Notes: generated by a model not told the origin, from the letters alone. A DNA stretch of 64,000 nucleotides from Gammaproteobacteria bacterium (GCA_016874095.1 VGVH01000004.1:95335-159334); one strand, 5' to 3'. Shown: positions 17,225-26,458, counted from the stretch's first letter. Numbers and translations are program-made.

Positions 17225-19054
17225 TCAGTGTTTCAGCGTCGCGTCAACCTCGTCCTGCTGGATCGCGAACATGCGCGCATACCAGCCACCGAGTTCCATC
17301 AGCTGCTCGTGCGTGCCTCGCTCGGCGATGCGCCCCTCGATCATCACCAGGATCTCATCGCTGTCGACGATCGTGGACAACCTGTGGGCGATCGTCAGCG
17401 TGGTGCGCCCCTCGCACAGCCGGCGCAGCGCCTGCATGACGCCCTGCTCCGTCTCCACGTCCAGGCTCGAGGTTGCCTCGTCGAGAAGCACGACGGGAGA
17501 ATTTTTCAGGATCGCGCGAGCGATCGCGACGCGTTGGCGCTGGCCACCGGAGAGGCTCGTTCCGCGCTCGCCGGCCGGGGTGTCATACCCTTTGGGCTGC
17601 GCCACCAGCCAGTCGTGCAGGCCGGCTTTCTTCGCTGCCTCCTCGATCTCCTCCTGCGTCGCGTCGTACTGGCCCATGCGGATGTTCTCGCGAACGGTCT
17701 CGTTGAAGATGTAACTGCGCTGCGACACGACGGCGAACTGCCGCTGCAGTTCGTGCAGCGGAAAGTCCGCGAGCCGCCGGTTGCCGATGCGAATGTCGCC
17801 GGCCTGCGGGTCCCACTGCCTCAGCAGCAGGTTCACGATGGTCGATTTGCCGGTGCCGCTCGGCCCGACCAGCGCTACCCGACGCCCCGCCGGGATGTCG
17901 AGCGAGAAATGATCGAAAACCTTCTTCTTTCGGCTCCAGGCCTCGTCGTCGGCGTCGTACTCGAAGTGGACATCGCGGAAGCTGAGCGCAGGCTCACTGG
18001 CGCTGACCTCACGATCCCGGGCCTGGTCGCGGACTGCCGGTGGCTGGTCCATCATGCCGAAGAGGCGGCGCGCGGCGATGAGCGAAACGCGGAAGTCGGT
18101 GTAATTATTGGCGAGGCCCTGCGAGGTATAGAACCCGACTACTGACACCGCAATGATCGCCGGAAGGTCGATCAGCGGCCGGATAGCGCCCTGCAGCGCC
18201 AGCTCCACGCCCCACCAGGCGGCGGCCAGTATGCCAACCGTGCAGAAGATCTCGGAGAGTGCTTTCTGCGTCGCATCCGCGCCGTAGAGCTTGTCCTGAC
18301 CGGCCTGCATCGTGGCGCCGATGTTCCAGAGCGACCGCGCACGCTCCTTCTCGTAGCCGAACGCCACGGTGTCGCGCACGCCCTGGATGCTGTCGGCCAC
18401 GAAGGCGTTAACGACGCCAAGCTGCTCGCGATACCGCACGCCGTCGCCACCGAGTTTCCCCACCAGCCACGGCAGCACCACGGTCATAGCGAGGTAGAAC
18501 GGCGCCAGTACCCAGACGAAAGACGGATGCACAGTCCAGCACCAGGCAAGAATGAAGATCGGCACGAAAATCGCGCTGACAGCCGGCGCAATGGTGTGGG
18601 CATAGAACGGCTCGACACGCTCGCAGTCCGTCATCACCCGGCTCACGGCATCGCCCGACTGCAGCTTGGCGGTACGCGCCGGTGCGAGCGGCAACATCGC
18701 GTAATAGAACTTGTCGCGGAACTCCGCGAGGATGCGGAACGCAACGTAATGGCCCGTGTAGTTCTCGATGTACGAGGCGAACCCGACGATCGTCCCGACC
18801 AGGGCAATCCAGCGCACCTGCTGCCAGATCACGTCCCAATTGACGGTGCCGGGCTGCGACGACTCGACGTAGATGCCGACGCTGGCGGCGGCGATGCCGA
18901 GCAATGCGGCCTGGCTCAGGAACTTGATCACGCGCGTCACCAGCGACACGACCATGATGCCGTTGAAGGGCCGCATGTAACGGAGCAGGCGGCGGATGAT
19001 CTCCGCGTTGCTGCCCTGGGAAAGCCCGCCGACGTCCTCTGCGATTGCTCTCAT
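17225..19054 (-). CDS. ABC exporter half-transporter, CydC-like
   Basis: A 609-residue protein with an N-terminal six-helix membrane domain and a C-terminal ATPase domain. Walker A is GPSGTGKST, the signature is LSGGQRQR and Walker B is [12 protein letters not shown], so this site looks competent. The upstream gene, 11 bases away, encodes the partner half. The pair resembles CydDC, which exports cysteine and glutathione and supports cytochrome assembly, but heterodimeric exporters with other substrates look alike. The shared control region with a heavy-metal ATPase suggests a role in metal or thiol stress (inference). Confidence 0.85.
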   Translation of the reverse strand: MRAIAEDVGGLSQGSNAEIIRRLLRYMRPFNGIMVVSLVTRVIKFLSQAALLGIAAASVGIYVESSQPGTVNWDVIWQQVRWIALVGTIVGFASYIENYTGHYVAFRILAEFRDKFYYAMLPLAPARTAKLQSGDAVSRVMTDCERVEPFYAHTIAPAVSAIFVPIFILAWCWTVHPSFVWVLAPFYLAMTVVLPWLVGKLGGDGVRYREQLGVVNAFVADSIQGVRDTVAFGYEKERARSLWNIGATMQAGQDKLYGADATQKALSEIFCTVGILAAAWWGVELALQGAIRPLIDLPAIIAVSVVGFYTSQGLANNYTDFRVSLIAARRLFGMMDQPPAVRDQARDREVSASEPALSFRDVHFEYDADDEAWSRKKKVFDHFSLDIPAGRRVALVGPSGTGKSTIVNLLLRQWDPQAGDIRIGNRRLADFPLHELQRQFAVVSQRSYIFNETVRENIRMGQYDATQEEIEEAAKKAGLHDWLVAQPKGYDTPAGERGTSLSGGQRQRVAIARAILKNSPVVLLDEATSSLDVETEQGVMQALRRLCEGRTTLTIAHRLSTIVDSDEILVMIEGRIAERGTHEQLMELGGWYARMFAIQQDEVDATLKH

Positions 19055-19065
19055 GGTTTCCGTCC

Positions 19066-20826
19066 TCAGGCTAATTGGGGCGCGACCGCGCTCGTCCGGC
19101 TTTCCATCGCGCGTTTCGTGCGAATCATTCCGGCGTAGATACCGCCGCTGGCGAGCAGCTCCGCCTTGGTGCCCGCCTCGGCAAGCCCCCCGCCCTCCAT
19201 GACGACGATCCGGTCGGCCTGCTCGATGGTGCTGAGCCGATGAGCTATGAGCAGAACGGTCTTGTCGCGCGTCAGGCGTTCGAGCGCGCGATTGAGCAGA
19301 GTCTCGGTCTCGACGTCGATCTGGGAGGTTGGCTCGTCGAGGATTACGATCGGCGCGCCTTTCAGCAGCGCTCTCGCGATCGCCAGCCGCTGCGCCTGCC
19401 CGCCGGACAGGGCAAGACCCTGGTCGCCGACCTTGGTGTTCAGGCCATCTGGTGTCGAGCGGATGAAGTCGTAGAGCTCAGCAGCACGACAGGCAGCCAC
19501 GAGTTCCTCGTCAGTGGCGTTGGCTTTCGCCATTCGCAGGTTGTCGGCAATCGTGCCGTAGAACAGGAACGGATCCTGCGGAACGAGGGATATCTGCTCG
19601 CGCAGCCATTCAAGGGACAGCTCCCTTGCAGACACGCCATCGATGAGTATGTCGCCGCTCTGCGCTTCGATCGTGCGCAACAGCAGATTCGTGATGGTCG
19701 TCTTGCCAGAACCGCTGCGGCCTATGAGCGCCACGGTCTCGTTCGGCACCAGCGTCATGCTGAAGTCGCGCACTGCCGGGACTTCCGCACCAGGATAGAC
19801 GAAGGTGACGTTGCGCAACTCGATCGTCACGGGCTTGCCTGCGGCGCGATCCGACTTCCGGGTTCCGCTGCTGAGAATCGGCGCTTTGTCGTTCAGAAAC
19901 TCGATCACCTTGGCAGCGACCTCGCGACCAAGCGCGCCCGCAAAGAAGAACTCGCCGACCAGAAGCAGGGTCCGGCTGAACTCCAGGCTGAGCAGGACGA
20001 CAGCGACACACTCTCCCGGCGTCATGAACCCGCCGCTCCAGCGGTAGAGGGCGACACCCATGGCCACGGCCGTTGAGAACAGCGCGAAGCCCAGCTCCAG
20101 AAAAACGAACTGGCTCTGTGCAACGAGCAGCAGTTTCATCGTGGTACGGCGCTGCGCCTCGTTGCCGTCTTCCATCTCCTTGCCGCGACGCTCCGCCTGG
20201 TTGAACATCTTGAGCGTCGTCATGCCCTGGATCGAATCAAGGTACTGGGCACTGTTGCGGTTCTTCACCTCTTCGTTCCGCTTGCTTATCCGCCGGAAGC
20301 CGCGGGCGGAAGAACCGACGAACAGCGGTGTCAGTGGCACGCCGGCGAGCATCCACAAGCCCAAGACCCAGTCGATCCAGAAGATAGCCGCGCAGAGGAA
20401 CAGCGGAATCGCGATCGCCACCCAGATCTGCACGAAATAGACGCTGAAGTAGTAGTCGAGGTATTCGACGCCTTCCGTCGCGGTATTGGCGATCTCGCCA
20501 GTGCGACGCTTGCCTAGTATTCCAGGGCCGAGCCTGACGACCTGCTGGTAGATGCGGTCGCGGACATTGATCTTGGCTTCACCTGATGCGCGGAACTGGC
20601 CTGTCCGGAATATCCAGGCAAGCGCAGCCTTCAGGAGCACGAGGCCCGCCAGCACGAAGAACCAGTCGCTCAGCAGGTTGCTGCCCTCGCTGGCAGCGTC
20701 CACGGCGATTCCGAGGACGTAGTAGAGGAGGATAGTCGTCGGTATCGAGGCCAGCCCGGCGACCAGCCCGACCTTTACCCACTTCATGGTTGCCGGCGTG
20801 ATCAGCCGGTCGTCTACGCCCAGCAT
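19066..20826 (-). CDS. ABC exporter half-transporter, CydD-like
   Basis: A 586-residue half-transporter: six-helix membrane domain, then an ATPase with GRSGSGKTT, LSGGQAQRLAIARALL and VILDEPTSQID. The GGQAQR signature and the long loop RNSAQYLDSIQGMTTLKMF resemble CydD. I chose the ATG at 20826 because GGAG lies 7 bases upstream; an earlier TTG at 20856 is less likely. Its promoter appears to be one half of a mirrored MerR-type promoter pair shared with the P-type ATPase gene. First gene of a probable operon with the CydC-like half and def. Confidence 0.85.
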   Translation of the reverse strand: MLGVDDRLITPATMKWVKVGLVAGLASIPTTILLYYVLGIAVDAASEGSNLLSDWFFVLAGLVLLKAALAWIFRTGQFRASGEAKINVRDRIYQQVVRLGPGILGKRRTGEIANTATEGVEYLDYYFSVYFVQIWVAIAIPLFLCAAIFWIDWVLGLWMLAGVPLTPLFVGSSARGFRRISKRNEEVKNRNSAQYLDSIQGMTTLKMFNQAERRGKEMEDGNEAQRRTTMKLLLVAQSQFVFLELGFALFSTAVAMGVALYRWSGGFMTPGECVAVVLLSLEFSRTLLLVGEFFFAGALGREVAAKVIEFLNDKAPILSSGTRKSDRAAGKPVTIELRNVTFVYPGAEVPAVRDFSMTLVPNETVALIGRSGSGKTTITNLLLRTIEAQSGDILIDGVSARELSLEWLREQISLVPQDPFLFYGTIADNLRMAKANATDEELVAACRAAELYDFIRSTPDGLNTKVGDQGLALSGGQAQRLAIARALLKGAPIVILDEPTSQIDVETETLLNRALERLTRDKTVLLIAHRLSTIEQADRIVVMEGGGLAEAGTKAELLASGGIYAGMIRTKRAMESRTSAVAPQLA

Positions 20827-20875
20827 GTTTCTGCTCCACTGGCCGCTCTCCGGCAACCTGGAATGCCCAGCTTAA

Positions 20876-20897
20876 ACCCTGAAGCCGGGTTCACGGT
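20876..20897 (-). promoter_or_regulatory. MerR-type operator/promoter facing the ABC exporter
   Basis: A 22-bp imperfect dyad with arms ACCCTGAA and TTCACGGT (one mismatch). Read on the minus strand it follows a -35 element TTGACC (plus 20895-20900), and about 20 bases separate that from a possible -10, TAAGCT (20869-20874). The stretched spacer is the hallmark of MerR-controlled promoters. It is a mirror copy of the operator at 20918-20939. Confidence 0.7.
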
Positions 20898-20934
20898 CAA
20901 GCAGAAAATAGGTCTTGACCTTGAACCCGGCTTC
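20881..20934. repeat. Long inverted repeat between two divergent metal-type promoters
   Basis: The left arm 20881-20901 and right arm 20914-20934 are reverse complements over 21 bases, with one mismatch (20894 against 20921), around a 12-base centre. The repeat arises because each arm contains most of a MerR-type operator plus its -35 element. Its centre of symmetry is near 20907.5, between the two genes. Confidence 0.9.
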
Positions 20935-20939
20935 AAGGT
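20918..20939 (+). promoter_or_regulatory. MerR-type operator/promoter facing the P-type ATPase
   Basis: ACCTTGAA and TTCAAGGT are perfect inverted arms around CCCGGC. The -35 TTGACC (20915-20920) overlaps the left arm. A 20-base spacer leads to a weak -10, GACGAT (20941-20946). This geometry is that of CueR/ZntR/CadR-type promoters, in which the regulator untwists an over-long spacer when metal binds. No MerR metal sensor gene is adjacent, so it acts from elsewhere. Confidence 0.8.
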
Positions 20940-20994
20940 GGACGATGGCGACTCCGGAGGGCTTTTGCGCCTGCCGTTTACCTGGATTCGCAGC

Positions 20995-23301
20995 ATGAGC
21001 CAGACCAGCACGATTTCCGCCGAGACAGGGACCATGCGACTGAAGATCGGCGGCATGGACTGTGGCAACTGCGCATTGACGATCGAGAACAGCATGCGGC
21101 AGCTCCCGGGCGTCAACGCCGTTTCCGTGAGCTTCACGACGGAGTCCATGGAAATCCAGGGGACGGTCAGCGCCGGCGATGTCGAGCGGCGCCTGCGCGA
21201 ACTCGGATACCGGTTGGCCAACGACGCGCCAGGAGCCGCCGCCCCGGTACCAGAGCTGCATGGCGCAGCCGGATTTCTCCACTTCCTCTGGGAGCAGCCC
21301 CGCCTTCGCACCGCAATGCTCATCGCGATAACCGTGCTCGCCGGCATCCCGCTTCTTGCCCGTGCGCAACCGATCGCGGGCATCGCGCCTCTCGATCTGC
21401 TGTTTGCCGTTGCCGTGTTGATTCCCGGCCTGCCGATATTCGCCAAGGGCTTTCGCGCGCTGATCTTCGTCCATCGCATCACGATCGACCTGCTGATGGC
21501 CGTCGCATCGCTCGGCGCACTGGCAATCGGCGCGACCGGCGAAGCGGCAACGGTGGTGCTCCTGTTCACCCTGGGTGAGGCACTGGAGGCCTACAGCGCC
21601 GAGCGTGCCCGCGGTTCCCTGCGCAGCCTGATGGCACTGCAACCCGAGGAAGCCACCGTGCTGCGCGAGCATCACGACGAGCACAGCTCGCACGAGGACC
21701 ACGACCATGAGCCATCCCAACAGCAAACACCGGCGGCAGAGCCGCACTTCCACGCCACGGTCGTGCCGGTCAGCGATGTCCGCGTCGGCGAGACCGTTCT
21801 CGTCCGACCGGGCCAACGGATCCCGGTCGACGGTGAAATCCTGCGCGGCAGCTCGTCCGTCAACCAGGCTGCAGTAACCGGTGAGAGCGAGCTGGTGCCC
21901 GTGAACCCGGGCACCGCGGTCATGGCCGGCACGGTAAACGGCGAGTCAGCTCTGGAGATTCGCGTCACTCACGCAGCCCGCGACGCAACGATCGCCCGCA
22001 TCGCGAGACTCGTCGAGCAGGCGCAGTCACAGCGCAGCCCCGCCGAACGATTTATCGACCGGTTCGCCCGCTGGTACACACCGGCCGTGGTCGCCGTTGC
22101 GGCACTGATGGTGGTGATACCGGTCTTTGCGTTCGGCGCACCGCTGCTCGATACGGCGGACGGAAGTCACGGCTGGCTGTATCGCGCGCTGTCGCTGCTC
22201 ATCATCGCGTGCCCCTGCGCGCTCGTCATCAGCATTCCGGTAACCGTCGTCAGCAGCCTGACACGGCTCGCCAACCTGGGCGTGCTGGTCAAGGGAGGCG
22301 CGCAGCTCGATCGCCTGGCCGATGTTCGCGCCGTGGCTTTCGACAAGACCGGCACACTCACGCGCGGCAAACCGAAGGTCGCATCCGTTCACACGGGGAA
22401 CTGCGGACACGACGAGGGGATCAGCGAGAATTGCGCACCCTGCGACGACCTGGTGGCGCTAGCCGCATCCGTCGGGCGTGCATCGGAACACCCGCTGGCG
22501 CACGCCGTGGTGACCGCCGCTGCAGGCCGGGACGTCGCGCATCGCTACGAGATGGCGCGCTCGGTAACGACCCGCGCTGGTCGCGGCATGGTCGGCGAAG
22601 GGAGCAACGGCGAGCGCATCAGCGTCGGCAGCGCTGATCTCGCTGGGCCGGTGGCAGCGGCCCCACGGCTCGACAGCCGCGCGGAAGAAGCGCGAAAGAC
22701 CGGTCAGACGATCATGTATGTCGGCCGCAGTGATGAGGTTGTCGGCTACATCGGTGCGCAGGACGAAATTCGCGAAGCCAGTTCGGACGCGCTGCGGGCC
22801 CTGCACGAGGCGACGCCTCCGGTCGCTGCCGTCATGCTGACCGGCGATCACGCCCAGGCCGCACGGCTTGTTGCGGAACGGGTAGGCCACATCGACGACA
22901 TCCGCGCCAGCCTGTTGCCGGAGCAGAAGCTCGCGGCGATCGAGGAACTGCACCGCCGCTATGGCAGCGTTGCGATGGTCGGCGACGGGATCAACGACGC
23001 CCCCGCGCTGGCGCGGGCAGATGTCGGCATCGCAATGGGTGCCGGCACGGCCCAGGCCATGGAGACCGCAGATGTCGTTCTCATGCAGGACGACATCTCG
23101 CATGTGCCACTTGCCCTGCGTCTTGCACGCCGTTCACGCACCCTGGTCAAGCAGAACATCGCGCTCAGCCTCGGCCTGAAGCTCGCGTTCCTCGTGCTCG
23201 CCATCCCGGGCATCACGACCTTGTGGATGGCCGTGCTGGCAGACGTCGGCGCCACGATGCTGGTGACGCTGAACGGCATGCGCGTCCTGCGCGAGAGTTG
23301 A
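20995..23301 (+). CDS. zntA: Zn/Cd/Pb-exporting P1B-type ATPase
   Basis: A 768-residue heavy-metal efflux ATPase. An N-terminal HMA domain holds GMDCGNC (about 20-26). The membrane metal site is CPCALVISIP (about 405), phosphorylation is at DKTGTLT (about 450), and the hinge motif is GDGINDAPALARADVGIAMG. CPC without extra Cu-specific motifs favours Zn/Cd/Pb export. Unusual features are a His-rich insertion (REHHDEHSSHEDHDHEPSQ, about 222-240) and a Cys-rich loop NCGHDEGISENCAPC in the nucleotide-binding domain, both potential metal sensors. The ATG at 20995 lacks a good ribosome site; an in-frame TTG at 20965 after GGAGG is an alternative. Controlled by a MerR-type promoter. Confidence 0.93.
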   Translation: MSQTSTISAETGTMRLKIGGMDCGNCALTIENSMRQLPGVNAVSVSFTTESMEIQGTVSAGDVERRLRELGYRLANDAPGAAAPVPELHGAAGFLHFLWEQPRLRTAMLIAITVLAGIPLLARAQPIAGIAPLDLLFAVAVLIPGLPIFAKGFRALIFVHRITIDLLMAVASLGALAIGATGEAATVVLLFTLGEALEAYSAERARGSLRSLMALQPEEATVLREHHDEHSSHEDHDHEPSQQQTPAAEPHFHATVVPVSDVRVGETVLVRPGQRIPVDGEILRGSSSVNQAAVTGESELVPVNPGTAVMAGTVNGESALEIRVTHAARDATIARIARLVEQAQSQRSPAERFIDRFARWYTPAVVAVAALMVVIPVFAFGAPLLDTADGSHGWLYRALSLLIIACPCALVISIPVTVVSSLTRLANLGVLVKGGAQLDRLADVRAVAFDKTGTLTRGKPKVASVHTGNCGHDEGISENCAPCDDLVALAASVGRASEHPLAHAVVTAAAGRDVAHRYEMARSVTTRAGRGMVGEGSNGERISVGSADLAGPVAAAPRLDSRAEEARKTGQTIMYVGRSDEVVGYIGAQDEIREASSDALRALHEATPPVAAVMLTGDHAQAARLVAERVGHIDDIRASLLPEQKLAAIEELHRRYGSVAMVGDGINDAPALARADVGIAMGAGTAQAMETADVVLMQDDISHVPLALRLARRSRTLVKQNIALSLGLKLAFLVLAIPGITTLWMAVLADVGATMLVTLNGMRVLRES

Positions 23302-23320
23302 TGGCGGTACGATCGACGCG

Positions 23321-23893
23321 TCAGGGCGTTTCCGGTTCGGGTGGAATCGCCTTGGGCTGCGCCTTCACGAACTCATCGAAGTCGTCGGGAACCTGCCGCT
23401 GCATCATCTTGCGCACCATTGTCAGCGGCGCCATCGGTGATTCGACGTAGCTGATCATCTTCCACTCCTCGCCCCTGCGCCGGAATACCGCCGTCACGCG
23501 ATCCCAGCTCGTCATCGGCCGCTGGCCCTTCACCTGGATGGTGAAATCGAGCTGGTAGGTGGCGAAGGCAAGATCCGGGGCGATCATGTGCGCCCGGACC
23601 TTGGAGTAATGGTTGAGGATACCGTCAAGCACCTGGACACCCGGGCGCGGATTGAAGTAGGCGCGCAACAGCGGCCAGCCGCGCATGGCGGGATCGATCT
23701 CCTCCGCCATGTAGATGACGTTGGGCTCGTCCTTGTCCCACATCCTGAGCAGCGACTCGTAGTCCTGGCGGTTGTAATGCTCGCGGTAGGCCTGCAGCCA
23801 GGCTTCCAGCTCGGGAGTTGGATCGGCTGGTGCGGCAGCATCGACCGTCCCGGCCAGCAGCAGGCACAGTACGGCGGTGGTGGTGAATCGCAT
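23321..23893 (-). CDS. Exported SnoaL/DUF4440-like protein
   Basis: A 190-residue protein with a signal peptide (about 1-20) and an NTF2/SnoaL-like fold: ELEAWLQAYREHYNRQDYESLLRMW at the start of the domain, then VTAVFRRRGEEWKMISYVESP at its end, as in DUF4440-type proteins. Members are diverse small-molecule isomerases or binding proteins; the substrate cannot be told. The ATG is preceded by GGAG at 7 bases. It converges on the P-type ATPase gene and is divergent from the FrnE-like gene. Confidence 0.75.
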   Translation of the reverse strand: MRFTTTAVLCLLLAGTVDAAAPADPTPELEAWLQAYREHYNRQDYESLLRMWDKDEPNVIYMAEEIDPAMRGWPLLRAYFNPRPGVQVLDGILNHYSKVRAHMIAPDLAFATYQLDFTIQVKGQRPMTSWDRVTAVFRRRGEEWKMISYVESPMAPLTMVRKMMQRQVPDDFDEFVKAQPKAIPPEPETP

Positions 23894-24032
23894 GGTTCGC
23901 TCCGATCAATTCTTTACAGTGGCATCACTCTTCCACGGATCGGTCCCGGGCGCCACAGGACCCCGGTTCACCGTCCGCCTGACGCAACGCCTTTGCGGTA
24001 GCATGACCTCGCCCACGCATAAAGGAGCCGCG

Positions 24033-24701
24033 ATGACGTCTCCCGTCACTATCCAGGTTATCTCCGACATCGTCTGCCCCTGGTGCTACGTGGGCAAGCG
24101 GCGTCTGGAAAATGCTCTAGCCTCGCGCCCGGAAATTTCCGTCGAGGTGAGCTGGTTTCCTTTCCAGCTGTCGCCCGACATGCCACGCGAAGGAAAGGAC
24201 CGGCGCGAGCATTACGCAAGCATCTTCGGTGAGGAGCGGTCGCGCGAAATCATGAGCCGCATGAAGGACACGGGTCTGGCCGAGGGCATCGCGTTCGACA
24301 CACCGCCGGGTGCGCGATCTCCCAACACCCTGTCGGCGCATGTGCTGCTCTATTGGGCATCGCGTTCAGTTGGCATCGACCAGGGCGCCTTGGTCGAGAA
24401 ATTGTTCGCCGCACACCACTGTCGTGGAGAAGATGTTGGCAGCCCCTATGTGCTGGCCGGCATCGCGGGCGAAGTCGGCATGAACAGCGCCGAGGTGCTG
24501 AAGGCATTGCAGGACGGCACCGATGAAAACGTCGTGGAACAATTGATGGCGCAGGCACGCGAGGCCGGCATTTCGGGCGTGCCGTTTTTCATCGTCAACG
24601 GGGAGCATGGACTTTCAGGCGCACAGCCGCCGGAAGCTTTCCTGCAGGTACTCGACGAGTTGACACGGAAGCCTGCCGAACCGCGGAGCGCTGCGTCGTG
24701 A
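24033..24701 (+). CDS. DsbA-family oxidoreductase, FrnE-like
   Basis: A 222-residue cytoplasmic thioredoxin-fold protein with an all-helical insertion. The active site is CPWC in SDIVCPWCYVGKRRLE (about residues 15-30) and the cis-Pro loop is SGVPFFIVNG. FrnE relatives are disulfide isomerases or reductases involved in oxidative and metal stress. AAAGGAG lies 5 bases upstream of the ATG. The stop overlaps the GTG start of msrB, so the two redox genes are probably translated together. Confidence 0.9.
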   Translation: MTSPVTIQVISDIVCPWCYVGKRRLENALASRPEISVEVSWFPFQLSPDMPREGKDRREHYASIFGEERSREIMSRMKDTGLAEGIAFDTPPGARSPNTLSAHVLLYWASRSVGIDQGALVEKLFAAHHCRGEDVGSPYVLAGIAGEVGMNSAEVLKALQDGTDENVVEQLMAQAREAGISGVPFFIVNGEHGLSGAQPPEAFLQVLDELTRKPAEPRSAAS

Positions 24702-25129
24702 GCGGGAAGGTCGGAAAGCTCGACAAACCGGAGGAAGAGTGGCGCAAGCTGCTGGACGCCGACCGCTTCGGTGTACTCTTCAACGAGAATACGGAGCGGC
24801 CGTGGTCGAGCGCCCTGAATGCCGTCAAGGAAGACGGCACATTCGTCTGTGCGGCCTGTCATTTGCCTCTGTTTGATACAGGCGGGAAATTCGACAGCGG
24901 CACGGGGTGGCCGAGCTTCTTCCAGCCCCTGGACCCGGAAAACGTCGGGACGAAACGGGATTTCAGGCTGATCGTTCCGAGAACGGAGTATCACTGCGCG
25001 CGCTGCGGCGGCCACCAGGGCCACGTGTTTGGCGACGGCCCGGCCCCGACCGGCAAGCGCTACTGCAATAACGGCCTGGCCCTCGTTTTCGTGCCGCGCG
25101 GCCGACCACTGCCGCCACTGCGCGACTGA
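24698..25129 (+). CDS. msrB: Peptide-methionine (R)-S-oxide reductase
   Basis: A 143-residue repair enzyme that reduces the R-epimer of methionine sulfoxide. The two zinc-binding CxxC pairs are CAACH and CARCG, the fold motif is SGTGWPSF, and the catalytic Cys is in RYCNNGLALVF near the C-terminus. The usual family motif there is RYCINSxALxF, so this is a slightly divergent tail. The start is GTG at 24698, within the end of the FrnE-like gene. Confidence 0.93.
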   Translation: MSGKVGKLDKPEEEWRKLLDADRFGVLFNENTERPWSSALNAVKEDGTFVCAACHLPLFDTGGKFDSGTGWPSFFQPLDPENVGTKRDFRLIVPRTEYHCARCGGHQGHVFGDGPAPTGKRYCNNGLALVFVPRGRPLPPLRD

Positions 25130-25160
25130 CACCGCGGCGAAACCGCTACCTTCACTAGCG

Positions 25161-25588
25161 ATGGCCGACGCCAAGGCATTCTGGCCGGACTGCTTCACGG
25201 CCAAAGGCGTGGCGCCGGGCGACGCCGTCGCCGGCCTCTCGCGCGCAGAGCGATTGCCGATCGAGGACCTGCTGGCGGGACAGCAGCGCCAGCTGCGGTC
25301 GCTGCTGCGGGTCGCGATCAAGCAGGTGCCCTGGTACGACCGCGGCGACTGGGCCCGGCCCGTGCTGGCCGACCGGGATCGCCGACCGGATCTGTTCTGG
25401 GAGACCTGGCGGCGCATACCACCCCTGTCCAAAGTGGCGCTGCGCGAAGGTCCCGCCGAACTCGAGGCCCGATCCGTGCCCGCCGCGCGCTGGGCGGGCG
25501 GGACTACCAGTTCGTCATCACCCCGATGCCCGCCATCGCACGCGGGCCGACAGGGAAATTCGAAGAATTCCTGGCCCTGGTCGAGTGA
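25161..25588 (+). pseudogene. Remnant of a PaaK/CapK-like adenylate-forming ligase
   Basis: The first about 115 codons resemble the N-terminus of phenylacetate-CoA ligase-type proteins (LRSLLRVAIKQVPWYDRG, then IPPLSKVALREGPAEL, then AGGTTS, near the usual GGTTG motif). At about 25500 the match jumps frame: from 25502 another frame reads DYQFVITPMPAIARGPTGKF and stops at 25586-25588, which looks like the family's C-terminal strand. About 300 residues of a normal protein are missing. I read this as an internal deletion of the catalytic core. The family call rests on short motifs. Confidence 0.5.
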
Positions 25589-25634
25589 CCGGCCCGGCGT
25601 TGCCGGGCAGGTCAGGCACACCTATATCCAGTTA

Positions 25635-25663
25635 TTGACAGTGTCAAAACACAGGCTTAATTT
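25635..25663 (+). promoter_or_regulatory. Near-consensus promoter with overlapping palindrome
   Basis: TTGACA at 25635-25640, a 17-base spacer and TAATTT at 25658-25663 form a strong sigma-70-type promoter. The -35 is half of a 13-bp palindrome TTGACAGTGTCAA (25635-25647), a possible operator. The predicted start point coincides with the ATG at 25670, and no Shine-Dalgarno precedes it, so the message may be leaderless. Confidence 0.55.
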
Positions 25664-25669
25664 ATCAAG

Positions 25670-26452
25670 ATGTTGGAGGCGCGCACCTACGCCATCACCG
25701 AGCTGGTCCAGCTGACCGGCTTTGATCGCCGCACTATCGTTTACTACCTGCAGGAGGGCCTCCTGCCCCGGGCAGGTCGGCGCGGGCCGCACACTCGCTA
25801 CCCGGAGGAATGCCTCATCCGCCTGCGGTTCATCCGCGGCATGAAGGAGCACCAGGATCAGGGTCGCAGCGAGACGATCACCCTGGCTGACATGCGCCGC
25901 CTGCTGGGCCGCATCGAGTTGCCCCAGCTGCGGGCGATGCTGGAAAGGAACCTCCCGCTCGAGGAGATTCGGCCGATGCTCGCACCGCCGGCCGAACCGC
26001 GGCCGGCTCCCCAGGTCGACCCGCTCGCCCCAGCGACAGCCCAGCCAGCAGCCGTGCAAAAGCCGACTGTGGGCGATGGGCGCAGTTATGGCCTCGCCGA
26101 TGCGGGTATCCGTAACCGGGACATCCGTCCACCCCGTCCACCGCATCCGGTAGGCGCGCCGCCGCAGGACGACGCGGCAGCGCCACGACCGGGTGCGATG
26201 CGTCCTGGAGAGCAGTCTCCCGGTACGGAATCAGCAGCCGATATCGAGCGCGCGATCGGCGAACTGCTGCGGGACCTGGAGATGCGCCCGTCCCTCACAC
26301 AGCGGCGCACCGCACCTGGCGCCGCTGAACAATGGACCGAGGTGCCGATCACCGGCCGCATTTATCTGTCAGTACGCGGGCTGGCTGAGAACGATGCGCC
26401 GCTGGCCGACGCGGTCGGGCGGGCCATGAAAAAGCTGCTTCGCGCCCGCTGA
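25670..26452 (+). CDS. MerR-type HTH regulator with Pro-rich linker
   Basis: A 260-residue protein. Residues 5-60 form a MerR-like winged helix (YAITELVQLTGFDRRTIVYY, then EGLLPRAGRRGPHTRYPEE). Residues 100-200 are a Pro/Ala/Arg-rich, probably disordered linker. The last about 40 residues form a small conserved-looking segment (EVPITGRIYLSVRGL). No metal-binding Cys residues are present. Targets are unknown. It may bind the TTGACAGTGTCAA palindrome in its own promoter. It is not an obvious sensor for the distant P-type ATPase promoter. Confidence 0.75.
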   Translation: MLEARTYAITELVQLTGFDRRTIVYYLQEGLLPRAGRRGPHTRYPEECLIRLRFIRGMKEHQDQGRSETITLADMRRLLGRIELPQLRAMLERNLPLEEIRPMLAPPAEPRPAPQVDPLAPATAQPAAVQKPTVGDGRSYGLADAGIRNRDIRPPRPPHPVGAPPQDDAAAPRPGAMRPGEQSPGTESAADIERAIGELLRDLEMRPSLTQRRTAPGAAEQWTEVPITGRIYLSVRGLAENDAPLADAVGRAMKKLLRAR

Positions 26453-26458
26453 AAGGCC

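Noticed and set aside
17225..20826. Lipid A flippase MsbA
   Set aside because: Two different half-transporters form a pair with CydDC-like signatures; MsbA is a single homodimeric gene, usually next to lpxK.
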